Of a stretch of DNA of 64,000 nt, positions 41,203 through 50,588 are shown piece after piece; position 1 is the first letter of the stretch; every line of letters begins with the position of its first letter. The notes under the pieces were generated by a model, which saw only the letters and a list, made by a program, of their open reading frames with translations, did no database searches and was not told the origin of the DNA. Source of the DNA: Actinomadura litoris. GTDB lineage: Bacteria; Actinomycetota; Actinomycetes; Streptosporangiales; Streptosporangiaceae. The translations under genes were made by a program, and so were the position numbers. Location of the stretch: assembly GCF_009733595.1 (NCBI RefSeq), contig NZ_WOFH01000001.1:186001-250000 (forward strand). Direction: 5' to 3'.

Positions 41203-42528
41203 GTGCCGGTCAAGCAGATTCATCTGGCCGCCCATTTCCCCGGCGTCAACAACACGACCGTGTGGTCGGATCCGGGCTCGGGCAGCCAGATCGACTTCGG
41301 CTCCTTCGTCCACCTCGCGCGGACCGCGGAGCGCGGGAAGTTCGATTTCTTCTTTCTCGCCGAGGGGCTCCGGCTGCGGGAGATGAAGGGCCGCATCCAC
41401 GACCTCGACGTCGCCGGGCGGCCCGAGTCGCTGACCGTCCTGTCGGCGCTGTCGGGGGTCACCGCGCGGCTCGGGCTCGCCGCGACCGTCAACTCGACGT
41501 TCAACGAGCCCTACGAGGTGGCGCGGCGCCTGGCCACGCTCGACCACCTCAGCGGCGGGCGCGCCGCCTGGAACGTCGTCACGAGCTGGGACGCGTTCAC
41601 CGGCGAGAACTTCCGGCGCGGCGGCTACCTGGCCGAGGCCGACCGCTACAACCGCGCCCGCGAGTTCCTGGGCACCGCCCGCGAGCTGTGGGACTCCTGG
41701 AGCGGCGGCGACCTCGTCGCCGACCCCGCCTCGGGCACGTTCGCCCGCCCGGACGCGGGGGCGTTCGCGCATCGCGGCCCGCAGTTCGACATCGCCGGAC
41801 GGTTCAACGCGCCGCGCCCGCCCCAGGGCCGCCCGGTGATCATCCAGGCCGGGGACTCGGCGGAGGGGCGCGAGTTCGCCGCCGCCGAGGCCGACGTCAT
41901 CTTCAGCCGGCACGGCACGCTGGAGGACGGCCGCGCCTTCTACAAGGACGTCAAGAGCAGGCTCGCCAAGTACGGGCGCCGCCCGGACGAGCTGAAGATC
42001 ATGCCCTCCGTCACCTACGTGCTCGGCGACACCGAGGAGGACGCGGCCGAGCGCGCCGCCGACATCCGCCGCGCGCAGGTGACCCCGCAGGGCGCGCTGG
42101 CCTACCTGGAGGGGTTCTGGGGGCGCGACCTGTCCGGCTACGATCCGGACGGCCCGCTGCCCGACGTCGAACCCGACCTCGGCGAGGGCGTGTCGAAGGG
42201 CCGCGCGCAGTTTCGCGGCGACCGGAGCGAGACCGTCCGCCGGTGGCGGGCGCTGGCCGCCGAGCGCGGCCTCACCATCCGCGAGCTGGTCATCGAGGCC
42301 ACCGGGCGGCAGACGTTCGTCGGGACGCCGCGCTCGGTCGCGGACCAGATCGACGAGTTCGTGCGGACCGACGCCGCCGACGGGTTCGTGCTCGTCCCGC
42401 ACCTGACCCCGACCGGCCTGGACGACCTGGTCGAGCACGTGGTGCCCCTCCTCCAGGAGAAGGGCGTGTTCCGCGCCGACTACACCGGCCCGACCCTGCG
42501 CGACCACCTCGGACTGGAGGCGCCATGA
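41203..42528 (+). CDS. NtaA/SnaA/DszA-family monooxygenase
   Basis: This 441-residue luciferase-like protein has the NtaA/SnaA/DszA/DmoA group features: QIHLAAHFPGVNNTTVW, FDFFFLAEGLRLRE, WNVVTSWDAFTGENFRR and a C-terminal EKGVFRADYTGPTLRDHLGL. Members oxidise nitrilotriacetate, dibenzothiophene sulfone or dimethylsulfide with FMNH2; given the neighbours a sulfur substrate is likely. I use GTG 41203 (AAGGGGG upstream) instead of ATG 41170, which overlaps the reductase. ATGA overlap with the next gene. Confidence 0.85.
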   Translation: MPVKQIHLAAHFPGVNNTTVWSDPGSGSQIDFGSFVHLARTAERGKFDFFFLAEGLRLREMKGRIHDLDVAGRPESLTVLSALSGVTARLGLAATVNSTFNEPYEVARRLATLDHLSGGRAAWNVVTSWDAFTGENFRRGGYLAEADRYNRAREFLGTARELWDSWSGGDLVADPASGTFARPDAGAFAHRGPQFDIAGRFNAPRPPQGRPVIIQAGDSAEGREFAAAEADVIFSRHGTLEDGRAFYKDVKSRLAKYGRRPDELKIMPSVTYVLGDTEEDAAERAADIRRAQVTPQGALAYLEGFWGRDLSGYDPDGPLPDVEPDLGEGVSKGRAQFRGDRSETVRRWRALAAERGLTIRELVIEATGRQTFVGTPRSVADQIDEFVRTDAADGFVLVPHLTPTGLDDLVEHVVPLLQEKGVFRADYTGPTLRDHLGLEAP

Positions 42529-43664
42529 CCGAGCTGCACCTCGCCGCCGCGCTGAACGACGCGGGCTGGCATCCGGCGGCCTGGCGCGATCCGTCGGCCC
42601 GCCCGTCCGCGCTGTTCACCGCCGGGTACTGGGGCGACCTCGCCGCCGAGGCCGAGCGCGGCCTCCTCGACTTCGTCACCATCGAGGACGCGCTCGGCCC
42701 CCCGGCCCCGCCCGGCGGGGTGACGGCGCGGCTGGACGCGGTGCTGATCGCCGCGCGGCTCGCGCCCGCGACGTCCCGGATCGGCCTCGTGCCCGCGACC
42801 GTCGTCCCGCACACCGAGCCGTTCCACGTCTCGATCGGCATCGCCTCGCTCGACCACGCCAGCCGCGGCCGCGCCGGATGGCGGCCCGACGCCGCCCCCG
42901 CCCACCACGCCCACGCGCCGCACTTCGGCCGCCGCGACCTCCCGGACGCGGCGCTGCTCGGCGAGGCGGCCGAGTTCGCCGAGGTCGTCCGGCGGCTGTG
43001 GGACTCCTGGGAGGACGACGCGGAGATCCGCGACACCGCCACCGGCCGGTTCCTGGACCGCGAGAAGCTGCACTACATCGACTTCGAGGGCGAGCACCTC
43101 CGGGTCCGGGGGCCGTCGATCACGCCGCGCCCGCCGCAGGGGCAGCCGCCGGTGACCGTGCTGGCCGACGACGTCGCCGGCTATGAGCTCGCGGCGCGGG
43201 CCGCCGACGTCGTCCTCGTCGCCCCGCGCTCCCGCGGGGACGCGGTGACCGTCGTCGCCCAGGTCAGGGAGGCCGAGCGCACGGTCGAGCGGACCGGCGA
43301 GCCGCTCCGCGTCCTCGGCGACCTGGTCGTGTTCCTGGACGCCGTGCCCGGGGCCGCCCACGCCCGGCTCGCCCGGCTGGACGGCCTCGCGCGCGCCGCC
43401 TTCGACGCCGAGGTCTTCACCGGAACCCCCGGCGACCTCGCCGACCTGCTGCTCGACTGGCGCGAGGCGGGCCTGGACGGGTTCCGGCTGCGGCCGGGCG
43501 TCCTGCCCGCCGACCTCGCCGCGATCACGCGCGAGCTGGTGCCGATCCTGCGCGGGCGCGGCGCGTTCCGCGAGAGCTACGGGACGGCGACGCTGCGCGG
43601 GCATCTCGGGCTGCCGCGTCCCGCGAACCGCTACGCCGTGTCCGACCCTGGGAGGCGCCCGTGA
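42525..43664 (+). CDS. Luciferase-like monooxygenase (NtaA-type)
   Basis: This 379-residue flavin-dependent TIM barrel is related to the preceding protein but shorter ([57 protein letters not shown]). The usual NVVTS stretch is replaced by [17 protein letters not shown], so this loop has diverged and its substrate differs. Translational coupling on both sides (ATGA upstream, GTGA downstream) keeps it in the same operon. Confidence 0.78.
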   Translation: MTELHLAAALNDAGWHPAAWRDPSARPSALFTAGYWGDLAAEAERGLLDFVTIEDALGPPAPPGGVTARLDAVLIAARLAPATSRIGLVPATVVPHTEPFHVSIGIASLDHASRGRAGWRPDAAPAHHAHAPHFGRRDLPDAALLGEAAEFAEVVRRLWDSWEDDAEIRDTATGRFLDREKLHYIDFEGEHLRVRGPSITPRPPQGQPPVTVLADDVAGYELAARAADVVLVAPRSRGDAVTVVAQVREAERTVERTGEPLRVLGDLVVFLDAVPGAAHARLARLDGLARAAFDAEVFTGTPGDLADLLLDWREAGLDGFRLRPGVLPADLAAITRELVPILRGRGAFRESYGTATLRGHLGLPRPANRYAVSDPGRRP

Positions 43665-44815
43665 CACCGCTGTCCGTCCTCGACCTCGCGCCGGTCCCGG
43701 CCGGCGGCACCGCGCGCGACGCCGTGCGCGACGTCCTCGACCTCGCGCGGCGGGCCGAGGCCGCCGGCTACCACCGGTACTGGCTCGCCGAGCACCACCT
43801 CTCGCCGGGCGTCGCGAGCGCGGCGCCGCAGGTCCTCATCGGGGCGGTCGCCGCCGCCACGTCCCGGATCCGGGTCGGGTCCGGCGCCGTCCAGACCGGG
43901 CACTGGACGCCGCTGGCGATCGTCGAGCAGTTCGGCACGCTCGACGCCCTCCACCCGGGACGCATCGACCTCGGCGTCGGACGCTCCGGGCAGAAGCGCC
44001 AGGAGGCCGCGGGGCGGGCCGCCGCGCCGCCGCGTCCCGCGCGCGAGGCCACGTTCGTGGACGGCCTGCTGATCCCCACCCCCTACGACACCTCGCGGGC
44101 CGCGAGGTCGCCGAGGCTCCTGCTCCAGGACTCGCTGCTGCGGCAGGCCGGGGCGCGGGCGCCGCGCTTCACCGACGCCATCGACGAGGTCACCGCGCTG
44201 CTGGACGGGACGCTCCAGCGCGACGGCGTGGACGCGCACGCCAACCCCGGCGAGGGCGCCTCGCTCGCGCTGTGGATCCTCGGAAGCAGCGGGGGCGAGA
44301 GCGCCCGCGTCGCGGGCGAGCGGGGCCTGCCGTTCGCCGCGAACTACCACGTCGCCCCGGCCAGCGTGCTGGAGGCCGTGGACGCCTACCGCGCGGCGTT
44401 CCGCCCGTCGGCGGCGCTGGAGGAGCCCTACGTCCTCGTCTCCGCCGACGTGGTCGCGGCGCCCACCGAGGCGGAGGCGCGCGAGCTCGCCTCCCCCTAC
44501 GCGCTGTGGGTGCACAGCATCCGGGCGGGCGACGGCGCGATCCCGTTCCCGACGCCTGAGCAGGCCGCCGCGCACGAGTGGCGGCCCGAGGACCTCGACC
44601 TCGTCGCCGACCGCGTCGAGACCCAGTTCGTCGGGACGCCCGAGGCGGTCGTCGCCGGGCTGGAGACGCTGCGCCGCGTCACCGGCGCCGACGAACTGCT
44701 GCTCACCACCATCACCCACGACCACGCCGACCGCGTCCGCTCCTTCGAACTGATCGCCGAGGCATGGACGCGCAGCTCGGAACGGACGTCCGCAAACGCG
44801 CCCGGCGCGGGCTGA
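43661..44815 (+). CDS. Luciferase-like flavin oxidoreductase
   Basis: This 384-residue LLM-class protein of the bacterial-luciferase-alpha/MsnO8-like group has [51 protein letters not shown] and [11 protein letters not shown]. It is the last gene of the sulfur operon, with a GTG start overlapping the previous stop. The exact substrate cannot be deduced. No clear hairpin follows; the promoter of the next gene begins 80 nt later. Confidence 0.8.
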   Translation: MTPLSVLDLAPVPAGGTARDAVRDVLDLARRAEAAGYHRYWLAEHHLSPGVASAAPQVLIGAVAAATSRIRVGSGAVQTGHWTPLAIVEQFGTLDALHPGRIDLGVGRSGQKRQEAAGRAAAPPRPAREATFVDGLLIPTPYDTSRAARSPRLLLQDSLLRQAGARAPRFTDAIDEVTALLDGTLQRDGVDAHANPGEGASLALWILGSSGGESARVAGERGLPFAANYHVAPASVLEAVDAYRAAFRPSAALEEPYVLVSADVVAAPTEAEARELASPYALWVHSIRAGDGAIPFPTPEQAAAHEWRPEDLDLVADRVETQFVGTPEAVVAGLETLRRVTGADELLLTTITHDHADRVRSFELIAEAWTRSSERTSANAPGAG

Positions 44816-44894
44816 GCTCCGCTGACCGGCGCCTTCCGGCCGCCTGCCCCGTAGTTGATATACGGTCGGCGGCCGTCTTGGCAGGTTCCCCCCC

Positions 44895-44923
44895 TTGCCG
44901 GGGCCCGCGCCCGGCCGGACTAT
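44895..44923 (+). promoter_or_regulatory. Promoter of pseudoprotease 1 gene
   Basis: TTGCCG, a 17-bp spacer and GACTAT form the promoter, preceded by TTGGCA-N4-CCCCCCC. The same arrangement is found before the second pseudoprotease gene (51412-51440). A 14-bp palindrome CCCAGG-AC-CCTGGG (44932-44945) covers the expected transcription start. Confidence 0.65.
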
Positions 44924-44969
44924 TCCGGCAACCCAGGACCCTGGGCGTCCATCCCCGCAGGAGACCCCC

Positions 44970-45665
44970 GTGAGACTCCGCATCTCCTCGGCGGCCGCGA
45001 CCGCCGCCGCCTGCGCCATCGCCACGCTCGCCGCTCCCGCCCCGGGCGCGATGGCCTCACCCGCCTCCCCCGCCTCCCCCGCCGCCCCGCCCTCCGCCGT
45101 CGGCGGCCAGACCGTCTACGCGAGCGACGGCTCCCCGTGCACGCTCGGTTTCAACGTCCGCAGGAGCGACGGCTACTACTTCCTCACCGCCGGTTCGTGC
45201 GCGCGGCAGGACCAGAGGGTCTACGCCGACTCCGCCAAGACCACCGCGCTCGGCACCGTCGTCGCGCGCACGCCCCTCGGCGTCGGGCTCGTCCGCTATG
45301 TCGAACCGCAGGCGGAGCGTCCCGGCGGCGTCGACACCCACCCCGGTTCGCAGCACATCAAGGGCGCGGGCCACGTGCCCATCGGCCAGCAGATCTGCCG
45401 CAGCAGCCCGGTCTCCGGGCTGCGCTGCGGCAAGCTGAAGGCGGTCGACCTGAGCGTGATGCTGCCCGACGGCACGATGGGCACCATCGCGCAGACCGAC
45501 GCCTGCGGGCTGCCCGGCGACGCCCCCGGCGCGCCCTACTTCGCCGGCGGGACCGCGCTCGGCGTGGAGTTCCAGGGCTCCGGCGCCTGCGAGGGCGGCG
45601 AGAACTCCTACTACCAGCAGATCGACGAGATCCTTGTGCAGTTGGGAGGCGGCGAGGTCTACTGA
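44970..45665 (+). CDS. Secreted S1-protease-like protein without triad, copy 1
   Basis: This 231-residue exported protein has a signal peptide (about 1-29, ending AMA), a short Ala/Pro/Ser linker and then a trypsin-like fold related to streptogrisins. The paired cysteines 57/77, 143/153 and 179/207 are kept. The catalytic triad is not: TAGHC reads TAGSC (Ser76), the Asp before ALVRY is Gly104, and PGDSGAP reads PGDAPGAP (183-189). It should be a non-catalytic binding or inhibitory protein. AGGAG at 44959-44963 supports GTG 44970. A paralogue at 51474 shares the promoter type. Confidence 0.8.
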   Translation: MRLRISSAAATAAACAIATLAAPAPGAMASPASPASPAAPPSAVGGQTVYASDGSPCTLGFNVRRSDGYYFLTAGSCARQDQRVYADSAKTTALGTVVARTPLGVGLVRYVEPQAERPGGVDTHPGSQHIKGAGHVPIGQQICRSSPVSGLRCGKLKAVDLSVMLPDGTMGTIAQTDACGLPGDAPGAPYFAGGTALGVEFQGSGACEGGENSYYQQIDEILVQLGGGEVY

Positions 45666-45712
45666 GCACGTCCCGGTCCCGACCACCGGCCCCGGAGCCG
45701 CGCCGCGCGCGA

Positions 45713-47317
45713 TCACACGGGGCGGACGGACAGCGCGTGGCGGAAGACGTCGCGCGGATCCCACTTCGCCTTGATCCGCTGGAGCCGCGGGTAGTTGCCG
45801 CGGAAGTACAGGACGTGCCACGGCGCGCCGCCGTTCAGCGCCGGGTCCGCGAGATCGGTGTCGGGGTAGTTGATGAACGCGCCGTCGCCGGCCGCGGGCA
45901 CGCCGCCCGTGTCGGCGTAGAGGTCGCGGTAGACCTCGCGCGCGTAGGCGATGTGCCGGGCGTCGTCGGCGGCGTCCTCCCACCCGTTGATGAAGAACAT
46001 CTTCATGATCGTGTCGCGGTGGGGCGCCGCCGTCGCGTCCGGGCGGACGGCGTTGACCCGCCCGCCGAAGGTGTAGAGGCTGAGGATCGCGCCGGGGTGG
46101 TCGTAGTCGGTGCGGGTCAGGTGGTGGTGCAGGACGCCGATCTGCCGGTCGGTCAGGCGGCGCCGCAGGTAGGCCGACTTCACCTTCAGCCGGTACCGCG
46201 GCCCCGGGTCGCCCGGCGACCCGGCCAGCGCGGCCGCGAGCCACGGCTGGTTCGCCGCCTTCCTGACGGGTGCGACCGGCACGCCCTCGCTGATCGCGGC
46301 GATGTGGCCGTCCAGCAGCCGCTCGGCGGCGGACGCGCCCGCGACGGCGGCGACCTGGCCGATCATGCCGATCGTCCCGGCCGCCGGGCGGGTGAGCTGG
46401 AGTTCGCTGTAGAGCGCGGCCGCCGGGGAGCCCGGCGCGCTGTTGCGCTCCACCCAGGTGCCGTGGTTGCGGACGAGCCGCTCGAACGCGGCCCTGTCCA
46501 GCCTGCTCCAGTCCCAGTCGACGGAGAACGTCAGCGCCGTGGACGGCGGCGCGGGCAGCAGCCGGGACGGGTCGTCGCCGCGCGCGTCCGGCGTCCGGAA
46601 CCAGTAGCGGGTGGCGACGCCGAACGTCCCGCCCCCGCCGCCGGTGTGCGCCCACCACAGGTCCCGGTTCGGGTCGGACGCCCCGCTCGTCGCCACCACG
46701 CTCCGGGCCCGCCCGTCCCGGCCGACGACGACCACCTCGACCGCGTGGAGGTGGTCGACGGCGAGGCCCATCGTCCGCGACAGCGGGCCGAAGCCGCCGC
46801 CGGGCACGTGCCCGCCGGCGCCGACGGTCGGGCACCACCCGGCGGGGATCGTCACGCCCCATCCCAGGTAGAGCCTGCGGTACACGTCGCCGAGCAGCGC
46901 GCCCGCCTCCACCGCGAAGGCGCGGCGGCGGGCGTCGTAGTAGACGTCGGTCATCGCGGAGGTGTCGATGACGACGCGCACGGCGGGATCGCCGACGAAG
47001 CCCTCGAAGCCGTGGCCGCCGCCGCGGACCGCCACCCTCCTGCCGGTGTCGACGGCCCGCTGCACCGCCGTGACCACGTCCTCGGTCGTCCCGACCACCC
47101 ACACGTGGTCGGGATCGCCCACGAACCGCCGGTTGTAGCCGCGCGAGGCCAGGGACGGGAAGCGCGGGTCGCCGCGTCCGACCTCCGACGCCGGAGGCGG
47201 CGGCGCGGCGGGCCCGGCCGCCGCGGCCGGTACCGCGCCCAGGGCGGGCGCGGCGACCCCCGCCGCCGTGGCCGCCAGCCCGCCCCGCAGGACGTTCCTC
47301 CGCGTGTGCTCGGTCAT
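45713..47317 (-). CDS. TAT-exported bicovalent FAD oxidase (BBE type)
   Basis: This 534-residue oxidase has a TAT signal (TRRNVLRGGLA), a PCMH FAD domain and a berberine-bridge C terminus (FRGNYPRLQRIKAKWDP). Both covalent flavin attachment residues are present: His in RGGGHGFEG and Cys in AGWCPTVGAGG. It is therefore a bicovalent, high-potential oxidase for bulky or polymer-bound substrates, in contrast to the single-bond protein at 11678. It lies 100 nt downstream of the ferritin-like gene on the same strand, so it is likely the last gene of the MNIO operon or has its own promoter in that gap. Confidence 0.87.
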   Translation of the reverse strand: MTEHTRRNVLRGGLAATAAGVAAPALGAVPAAAAGPAAPPPPASEVGRGDPRFPSLASRGYNRRFVGDPDHVWVVGTTEDVVTAVQRAVDTGRRVAVRGGGHGFEGFVGDPAVRVVIDTSAMTDVYYDARRRAFAVEAGALLGDVYRRLYLGWGVTIPAGWCPTVGAGGHVPGGGFGPLSRTMGLAVDHLHAVEVVVVGRDGRARSVVATSGASDPNRDLWWAHTGGGGGTFGVATRYWFRTPDARGDDPSRLLPAPPSTALTFSVDWDWSRLDRAAFERLVRNHGTWVERNSAPGSPAAALYSELQLTRPAAGTIGMIGQVAAVAGASAAERLLDGHIAAISEGVPVAPVRKAANQPWLAAALAGSPGDPGPRYRLKVKSAYLRRRLTDRQIGVLHHHLTRTDYDHPGAILSLYTFGGRVNAVRPDATAAPHRDTIMKMFFINGWEDAADDARHIAYAREVYRDLYADTGGVPAAGDGAFINYPDTDLADPALNGGAPWHVLYFRGNYPRLQRIKAKWDPRDVFRHALSVRPV

Positions 47318-47417
47318 CCGGACTCCTCAGATCGCGAATGACCACCAACGTAGGGACGGCGCGGGATGCGGTCAGTGGGCCTGGCCCCACCTCATCGGTA
47401 GGCGCAACCCCCGGATG

Positions 47418-48878
47418 TCAGATGTCGACGAGAAGCCGGATCTGCCGTTCGACGCCGTCCGGGCCGCCGAGAACGGGGAAATGCTCGATGGCCTCCGCGC
47501 ACAGGTCGATGAGCTGCTCCTTCTTGGTGCGCTCCTGCTTGTCCGCGTCGAAGTCGTAGAACTCGAACGAGGGCGCCGCGTGCCGCCCCTTGTAGGGGCC
47601 GTCCGGAATCGGCGTCGTGACCAGCGCCTGCGCGATGGGGTAGAGGATCCCTTGCATCACCGCGACGTCGTTGCGTTCGAGCCGGTACCGGTGGCTGAAC
47701 ATCTCCTCGCGGTCGGTTCCCGGGACCTTCTTCGTCCTCACGTCGTCGGTGGAATGCGCGTAGGTCTCGTCCAGCAGGCACAGCGTGTAGCAGTAGGCCG
47801 CGTTGAACAGCGTCATCAGGCTCTGGACGCCGGGCTGGTCGTCGAAGTCGGCCACCAGCGGGTCGGCGACGACGGGCCAGGTCGCCTCCGGGTCGTCGAT
47901 GTCGATCCGGTGCTCGGGGCCGCCGTCGACCGCGCCGATGCCCTCGATGCCCTCCTGGACGCGGACGAACTTCTCGTAGTGGGTGTAGTCCTCGACGCCC
48001 GGCCTGATCTCGATCTTCTTGTGGTCGGTGATCGTGCCCTCGCCCTGCTCGATGATGATCCGCAGCGCCTGCCGGGCGGTGGCGAGGTCGTGGACGCGGA
48101 TCGGCTTGCCGTTGCCGAACTCGTTCCAGAACCCGCGCTTGTACTGCTTGCGCGCGTCCTCCACCGCCCACTCGATCTCGTCCTCCAGGTCGATGAACCC
48201 CTGCTCGATCGCGCGGTAGAACTCGCCCAGGCTCGTGTACTGGCCGACGTCCCGCGGGTGCCGCGCGAACGTCTCCGCGCCGAGGTCGATGTCGTCGGGC
48301 ATCTCGACCCGGCGGAAGGTGCCGACGTGCTCCTTGGAGAGCCGGTCCAGGCTGAGGATGATCTCCGGGCCGTCCGGGTCGTCGGGGTTGTAGCGGTTCA
48401 GCATCGTGCTCGGATACGACGGGATGAACTCCTCGTCGTAGAAGGAGATGTCCTCGCCGTACCCGATGGCGACCATCAGGTTGCGCACGAGCGCCAGGTG
48501 CAGCATCTCCTCGATCGAGATCCCGACCAGCGTGCGCAGCACGCCCCGCGGCGCCGCCCACTGCGAGTGCCCGCGCGTCCGGATCGAGTACGCGGAGAAC
48601 AGGTACATCGGGATCGTGGACAGCTCCACCTGCGCGGCGACGTACAGGTGGTCGGCCAGGTCGTCCACGGTCCGGATCCCCGCCGCCGGGTCGAGCTGGC
48701 GGATCGGTCTCGTCCGCACCAGCCGGTCGCCCGCCTTCCGCGCGGCGCGCGCCTTCGTCCTGGGCTGCGTCTTGGCCTGCGTCTTGGCCTGCGTCTTGGG
48801 TTGCGTCTTGGGCTGTGTCTTGGCCTTCGCCTTGGACGCGGGCTTGCGCGCCTTCGTCCGGGTCGTGGTGGTGGTCAT
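47418..48878 (-). CDS. VioB-type ferritin-like protein
   Basis: This 486-residue protein begins with about 50 residues of Lys/Thr/Ala/Gln repeats (TQPK/TQAK units, encoded by the 12-bp repeats at 48757-48828). It continues with a ferritin-like four-helix domain of the VioB (iminophenylpyruvate dimer synthase) type: AAQVELSTIPMYLF and the ExxH ligand pair in IEEMLHLALVRNLM. A dinuclear metal site is likely. The repeat tail is basic and could bind nucleic acid, membrane or an acidic partner. Its ATG overlaps the stop of the DUF2063 gene (ATGA). No member of this family in such a context is known to me, so the reaction is open. Confidence 0.8.
   Translation of the reverse strand: MTTTTTRTKARKPASKAKAKTQPKTQPKTQAKTQAKTQPRTKARAARKAGDRLVRTRPIRQLDPAAGIRTVDDLADHLYVAAQVELSTIPMYLFSAYSIRTRGHSQWAAPRGVLRTLVGISIEEMLHLALVRNLMVAIGYGEDISFYDEEFIPSYPSTMLNRYNPDDPDGPEIILSLDRLSKEHVGTFRRVEMPDDIDLGAETFARHPRDVGQYTSLGEFYRAIEQGFIDLEDEIEWAVEDARKQYKRGFWNEFGNGKPIRVHDLATARQALRIIIEQGEGTITDHKKIEIRPGVEDYTHYEKFVRVQEGIEGIGAVDGGPEHRIDIDDPEATWPVVADPLVADFDDQPGVQSLMTLFNAAYCYTLCLLDETYAHSTDDVRTKKVPGTDREEMFSHRYRLERNDVAVMQGILYPIAQALVTTPIPDGPYKGRHAAPSFEFYDFDADKQERTKKEQLIDLCAEAIEHFPVLGGPDGVERQIRLLVDI
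48757..48828. repeat. Six 12-bp tandem units in ferritin-like gene
   Basis: Six in-frame copies of a 12-bp unit (GTCTTGGCCTGC and variants, plus strand) encode the TQPK/TQAK repeats at the N terminus of the ferritin-like protein. Near-identity of units suggests recent expansion. Confidence 0.85.
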
Positions 48879-49693
48879 CGTCTCGCCCTCTCCTCAAGGT
48901 GTTCGGGTGCGCGGTGGGCGCGGGTGAAGTAGCCGAGTCCGGCCCAGCGGCGGAGCGCCTCGGCGGACGGGTCCGCGAGGACCGCGCCGACCGCCGCGCC
49001 CCCGGCCAGCGCCCGCAGCGCCCGGTGCGCGGCGGGGTCGAGCTCGCGCATCGTGACCCGGTAGTCGCGGCGGCTCACCGCCAGCGCGACCGGACGCGGC
49101 GCGGGCGGCTCCGGGTCCTCGCCGCGCCGGACGGCCGCCAGGTACTCGTTGACGGGGAAGGCGAACGTCGGCAACCGCAGGCACGGCGCCGTCTCCAGAC
49201 GCAGGTCGCAGCCCCGCGAGAGGTCGAGGGCCGCCGGGAGGTCGTCCGGGCGCAGGACGGGCCCGCCCTCGGTGCCGGGGCCCTCGACGACCTCCGTGAT
49301 GATCCGCTCCAGCCGGGCCAGGTCGATGATCAGGTCCGGCCACTGCTCGCGGTGCGCCGCGCCGTCCGGCCTGGTCGCCTCCAGGTGGTCGGCGAACCCC
49401 TCGTCGAGCCGGGTGAGCGTGTACGTCCGGGACGGGCGCGCGTCGAGGTAGTCGAGGGCGAACCGGTCGAACATCTCCTCGCCGAGCAGCCGCGTCAGCC
49501 CGGGGTGCAGGCCGCGCATGTTCTCCAGCAGCCGGAGCCGGTAGCCGCGCCGGTAGATCCCGAGCCGCTCCCGCGCGGTCAGCGACGACGACGCCGTGAG
49601 AGTCCTTTCGACGCCGTCGGCCGCGCCATCGCCGAGAATGGCGGCCTGCATCCACCGCTGGGTCCCGGCCAGCCCCGCCACCGGTTCAGGCAT
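48875..49693 (-). CDS. DUF2063 partner of MNIO enzyme
   Basis: This 272-residue protein has the DUF2063 N-terminal signature [46 protein letters not shown] followed by a mixed alpha/beta C-terminal domain. DUF2063 proteins act as partner/substrate-recruiting subunits of DUF692 MNIO enzymes (for example in bufferin and methanobactin-related systems). It overlaps the MNIO gene by 8 nt and the ferritin-like gene by 4 nt. I start at ATG 49693 rather than upstream in-frame codons, since homology begins there. Confidence 0.82.
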   Translation of the reverse strand: MPEPVAGLAGTQRWMQAAILGDGAADGVERTLTASSSLTARERLGIYRRGYRLRLLENMRGLHPGLTRLLGEEMFDRFALDYLDARPSRTYTLTRLDEGFADHLEATRPDGAAHREQWPDLIIDLARLERIITEVVEGPGTEGGPVLRPDDLPAALDLSRGCDLRLETAPCLRLPTFAFPVNEYLAAVRRGEDPEPPAPRPVALAVSRRDYRVTMRELDPAAHRALRALAGGAAVGAVLADPSAEALRRWAGLGYFTRAHRAPEHLEERARR

Positions 49694-50588
49694 CCGGTAC
49701 GCCCTGGAGCGCCGAGACCGGGTCGCGTCCGGCGGCGGCGAGCCTGGCCTTGCCGAGTTCGGCCTCAAGGACGGGGAACTCCGGCAGCCGGTCGTCCCAT
49801 TCCAGCAGCGTGGGAATCGGCCCGGCGCGCTCGGTCACGAGCCGGTAGAGATCCCAGACGGCGTCGGAGACCGGGCGGTCGTGGGTGTCGATGAGATGCG
49901 TCCCGTGATCGGCGTGCCCGGCCAGATGGATCTGCTCGACGCGCTCCATCGGCAGCGCGTCGAGATAGTCGACCGGGTCGAAGTCGTGGTTGGCCGCCGA
50001 GACGTAGACGTTGTTGACGTCCAGCAGCAGCCCGCAGTCGGCCTCCTCGGCCAGCCGGGTCATGAACTCCTGCTCGGGCATCGCGGACGCGGTGAACCCG
50101 ACATAGGTGCTCGGGTTCTCCAGCACCAGCCTGCGGCCGAGGAACTCCTGCGCGATCCGGACGCGTTCCACCACGTGCGCCAGCACCGCCTCGGTGAAGG
50201 GGAGCGGAAGCAGGTCGTGGGTGTTGCGGCCCATGACCCCCGTCCAGCAGACGTGGTCGGACACCAGCGGCGCCCGCACCGCCGCGGCCAGCCCGCGCAG
50301 CCGCGCCAGGTAGCCGAGGTCGAGCGGGTCGGTGCCGCCGATCGACAGCGAGACCCCGTGCAGCGCGATCGGGTAGTGCTCGGCGATCGCCTCCAGGGCG
50401 CGGCGGCGGCCGCCGGCGCAGTCCATGAAGTTCTCCGAGACCACCTCGAAGAAGCCGACGTCCGGGCGGTGCCGCCGGACGTGGTCCATGTGCGGCCCGC
50501 GCAGCCCGATCCCGAACCCCGGCATGCCCGCGGCGGTGCCCGCTGGGGTGCCCGTTGCGGTGTCCGCGGCGGTGTCCGCCCAGGTCAC
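49686..50588 (-). CDS. MNIO (DUF692) multinuclear iron enzyme
   Basis: This 300-residue TIM-barrel oxidase keeps all the usual metal-ligand blocks: [57 protein letters not shown] and LLEWDD. MNIO enzymes use a multi-iron centre and O2 to modify cysteines of peptide substrates into oxazolone/thioamide, thiooxazole or related groups. GTG 50588 overlaps the stop of the cysteine-rich gene (GTGA). The first 20 residues ([15 protein letters not shown]...) are low complexity. The immediate upstream gene is the natural substrate candidate. Confidence 0.9.
   Translation of the reverse strand: MTWADTAADTATGTPAGTAAGMPGFGIGLRGPHMDHVRRHRPDVGFFEVVSENFMDCAGGRRRALEAIAEHYPIALHGVSLSIGGTDPLDLGYLARLRGLAAAVRAPLVSDHVCWTGVMGRNTHDLLPLPFTEAVLAHVVERVRIAQEFLGRRLVLENPSTYVGFTASAMPEQEFMTRLAEEADCGLLLDVNNVYVSAANHDFDPVDYLDALPMERVEQIHLAGHADHGTHLIDTHDRPVSDAVWDLYRLVTERAGPIPTLLEWDDRLPEFPVLEAELGKARLAAAGRDPVSALQGVPDA

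Noticed and set aside
44970..45665. Active secreted serine protease
   Set aside because: All three triad positions are substituted; see TAGSC, GVGLVRY and PGDAPGAP.
48757..48828. CRISPR-like array
   Set aside because: The 12-bp units are contiguous, in frame and coding. There are no spacers or cas genes.
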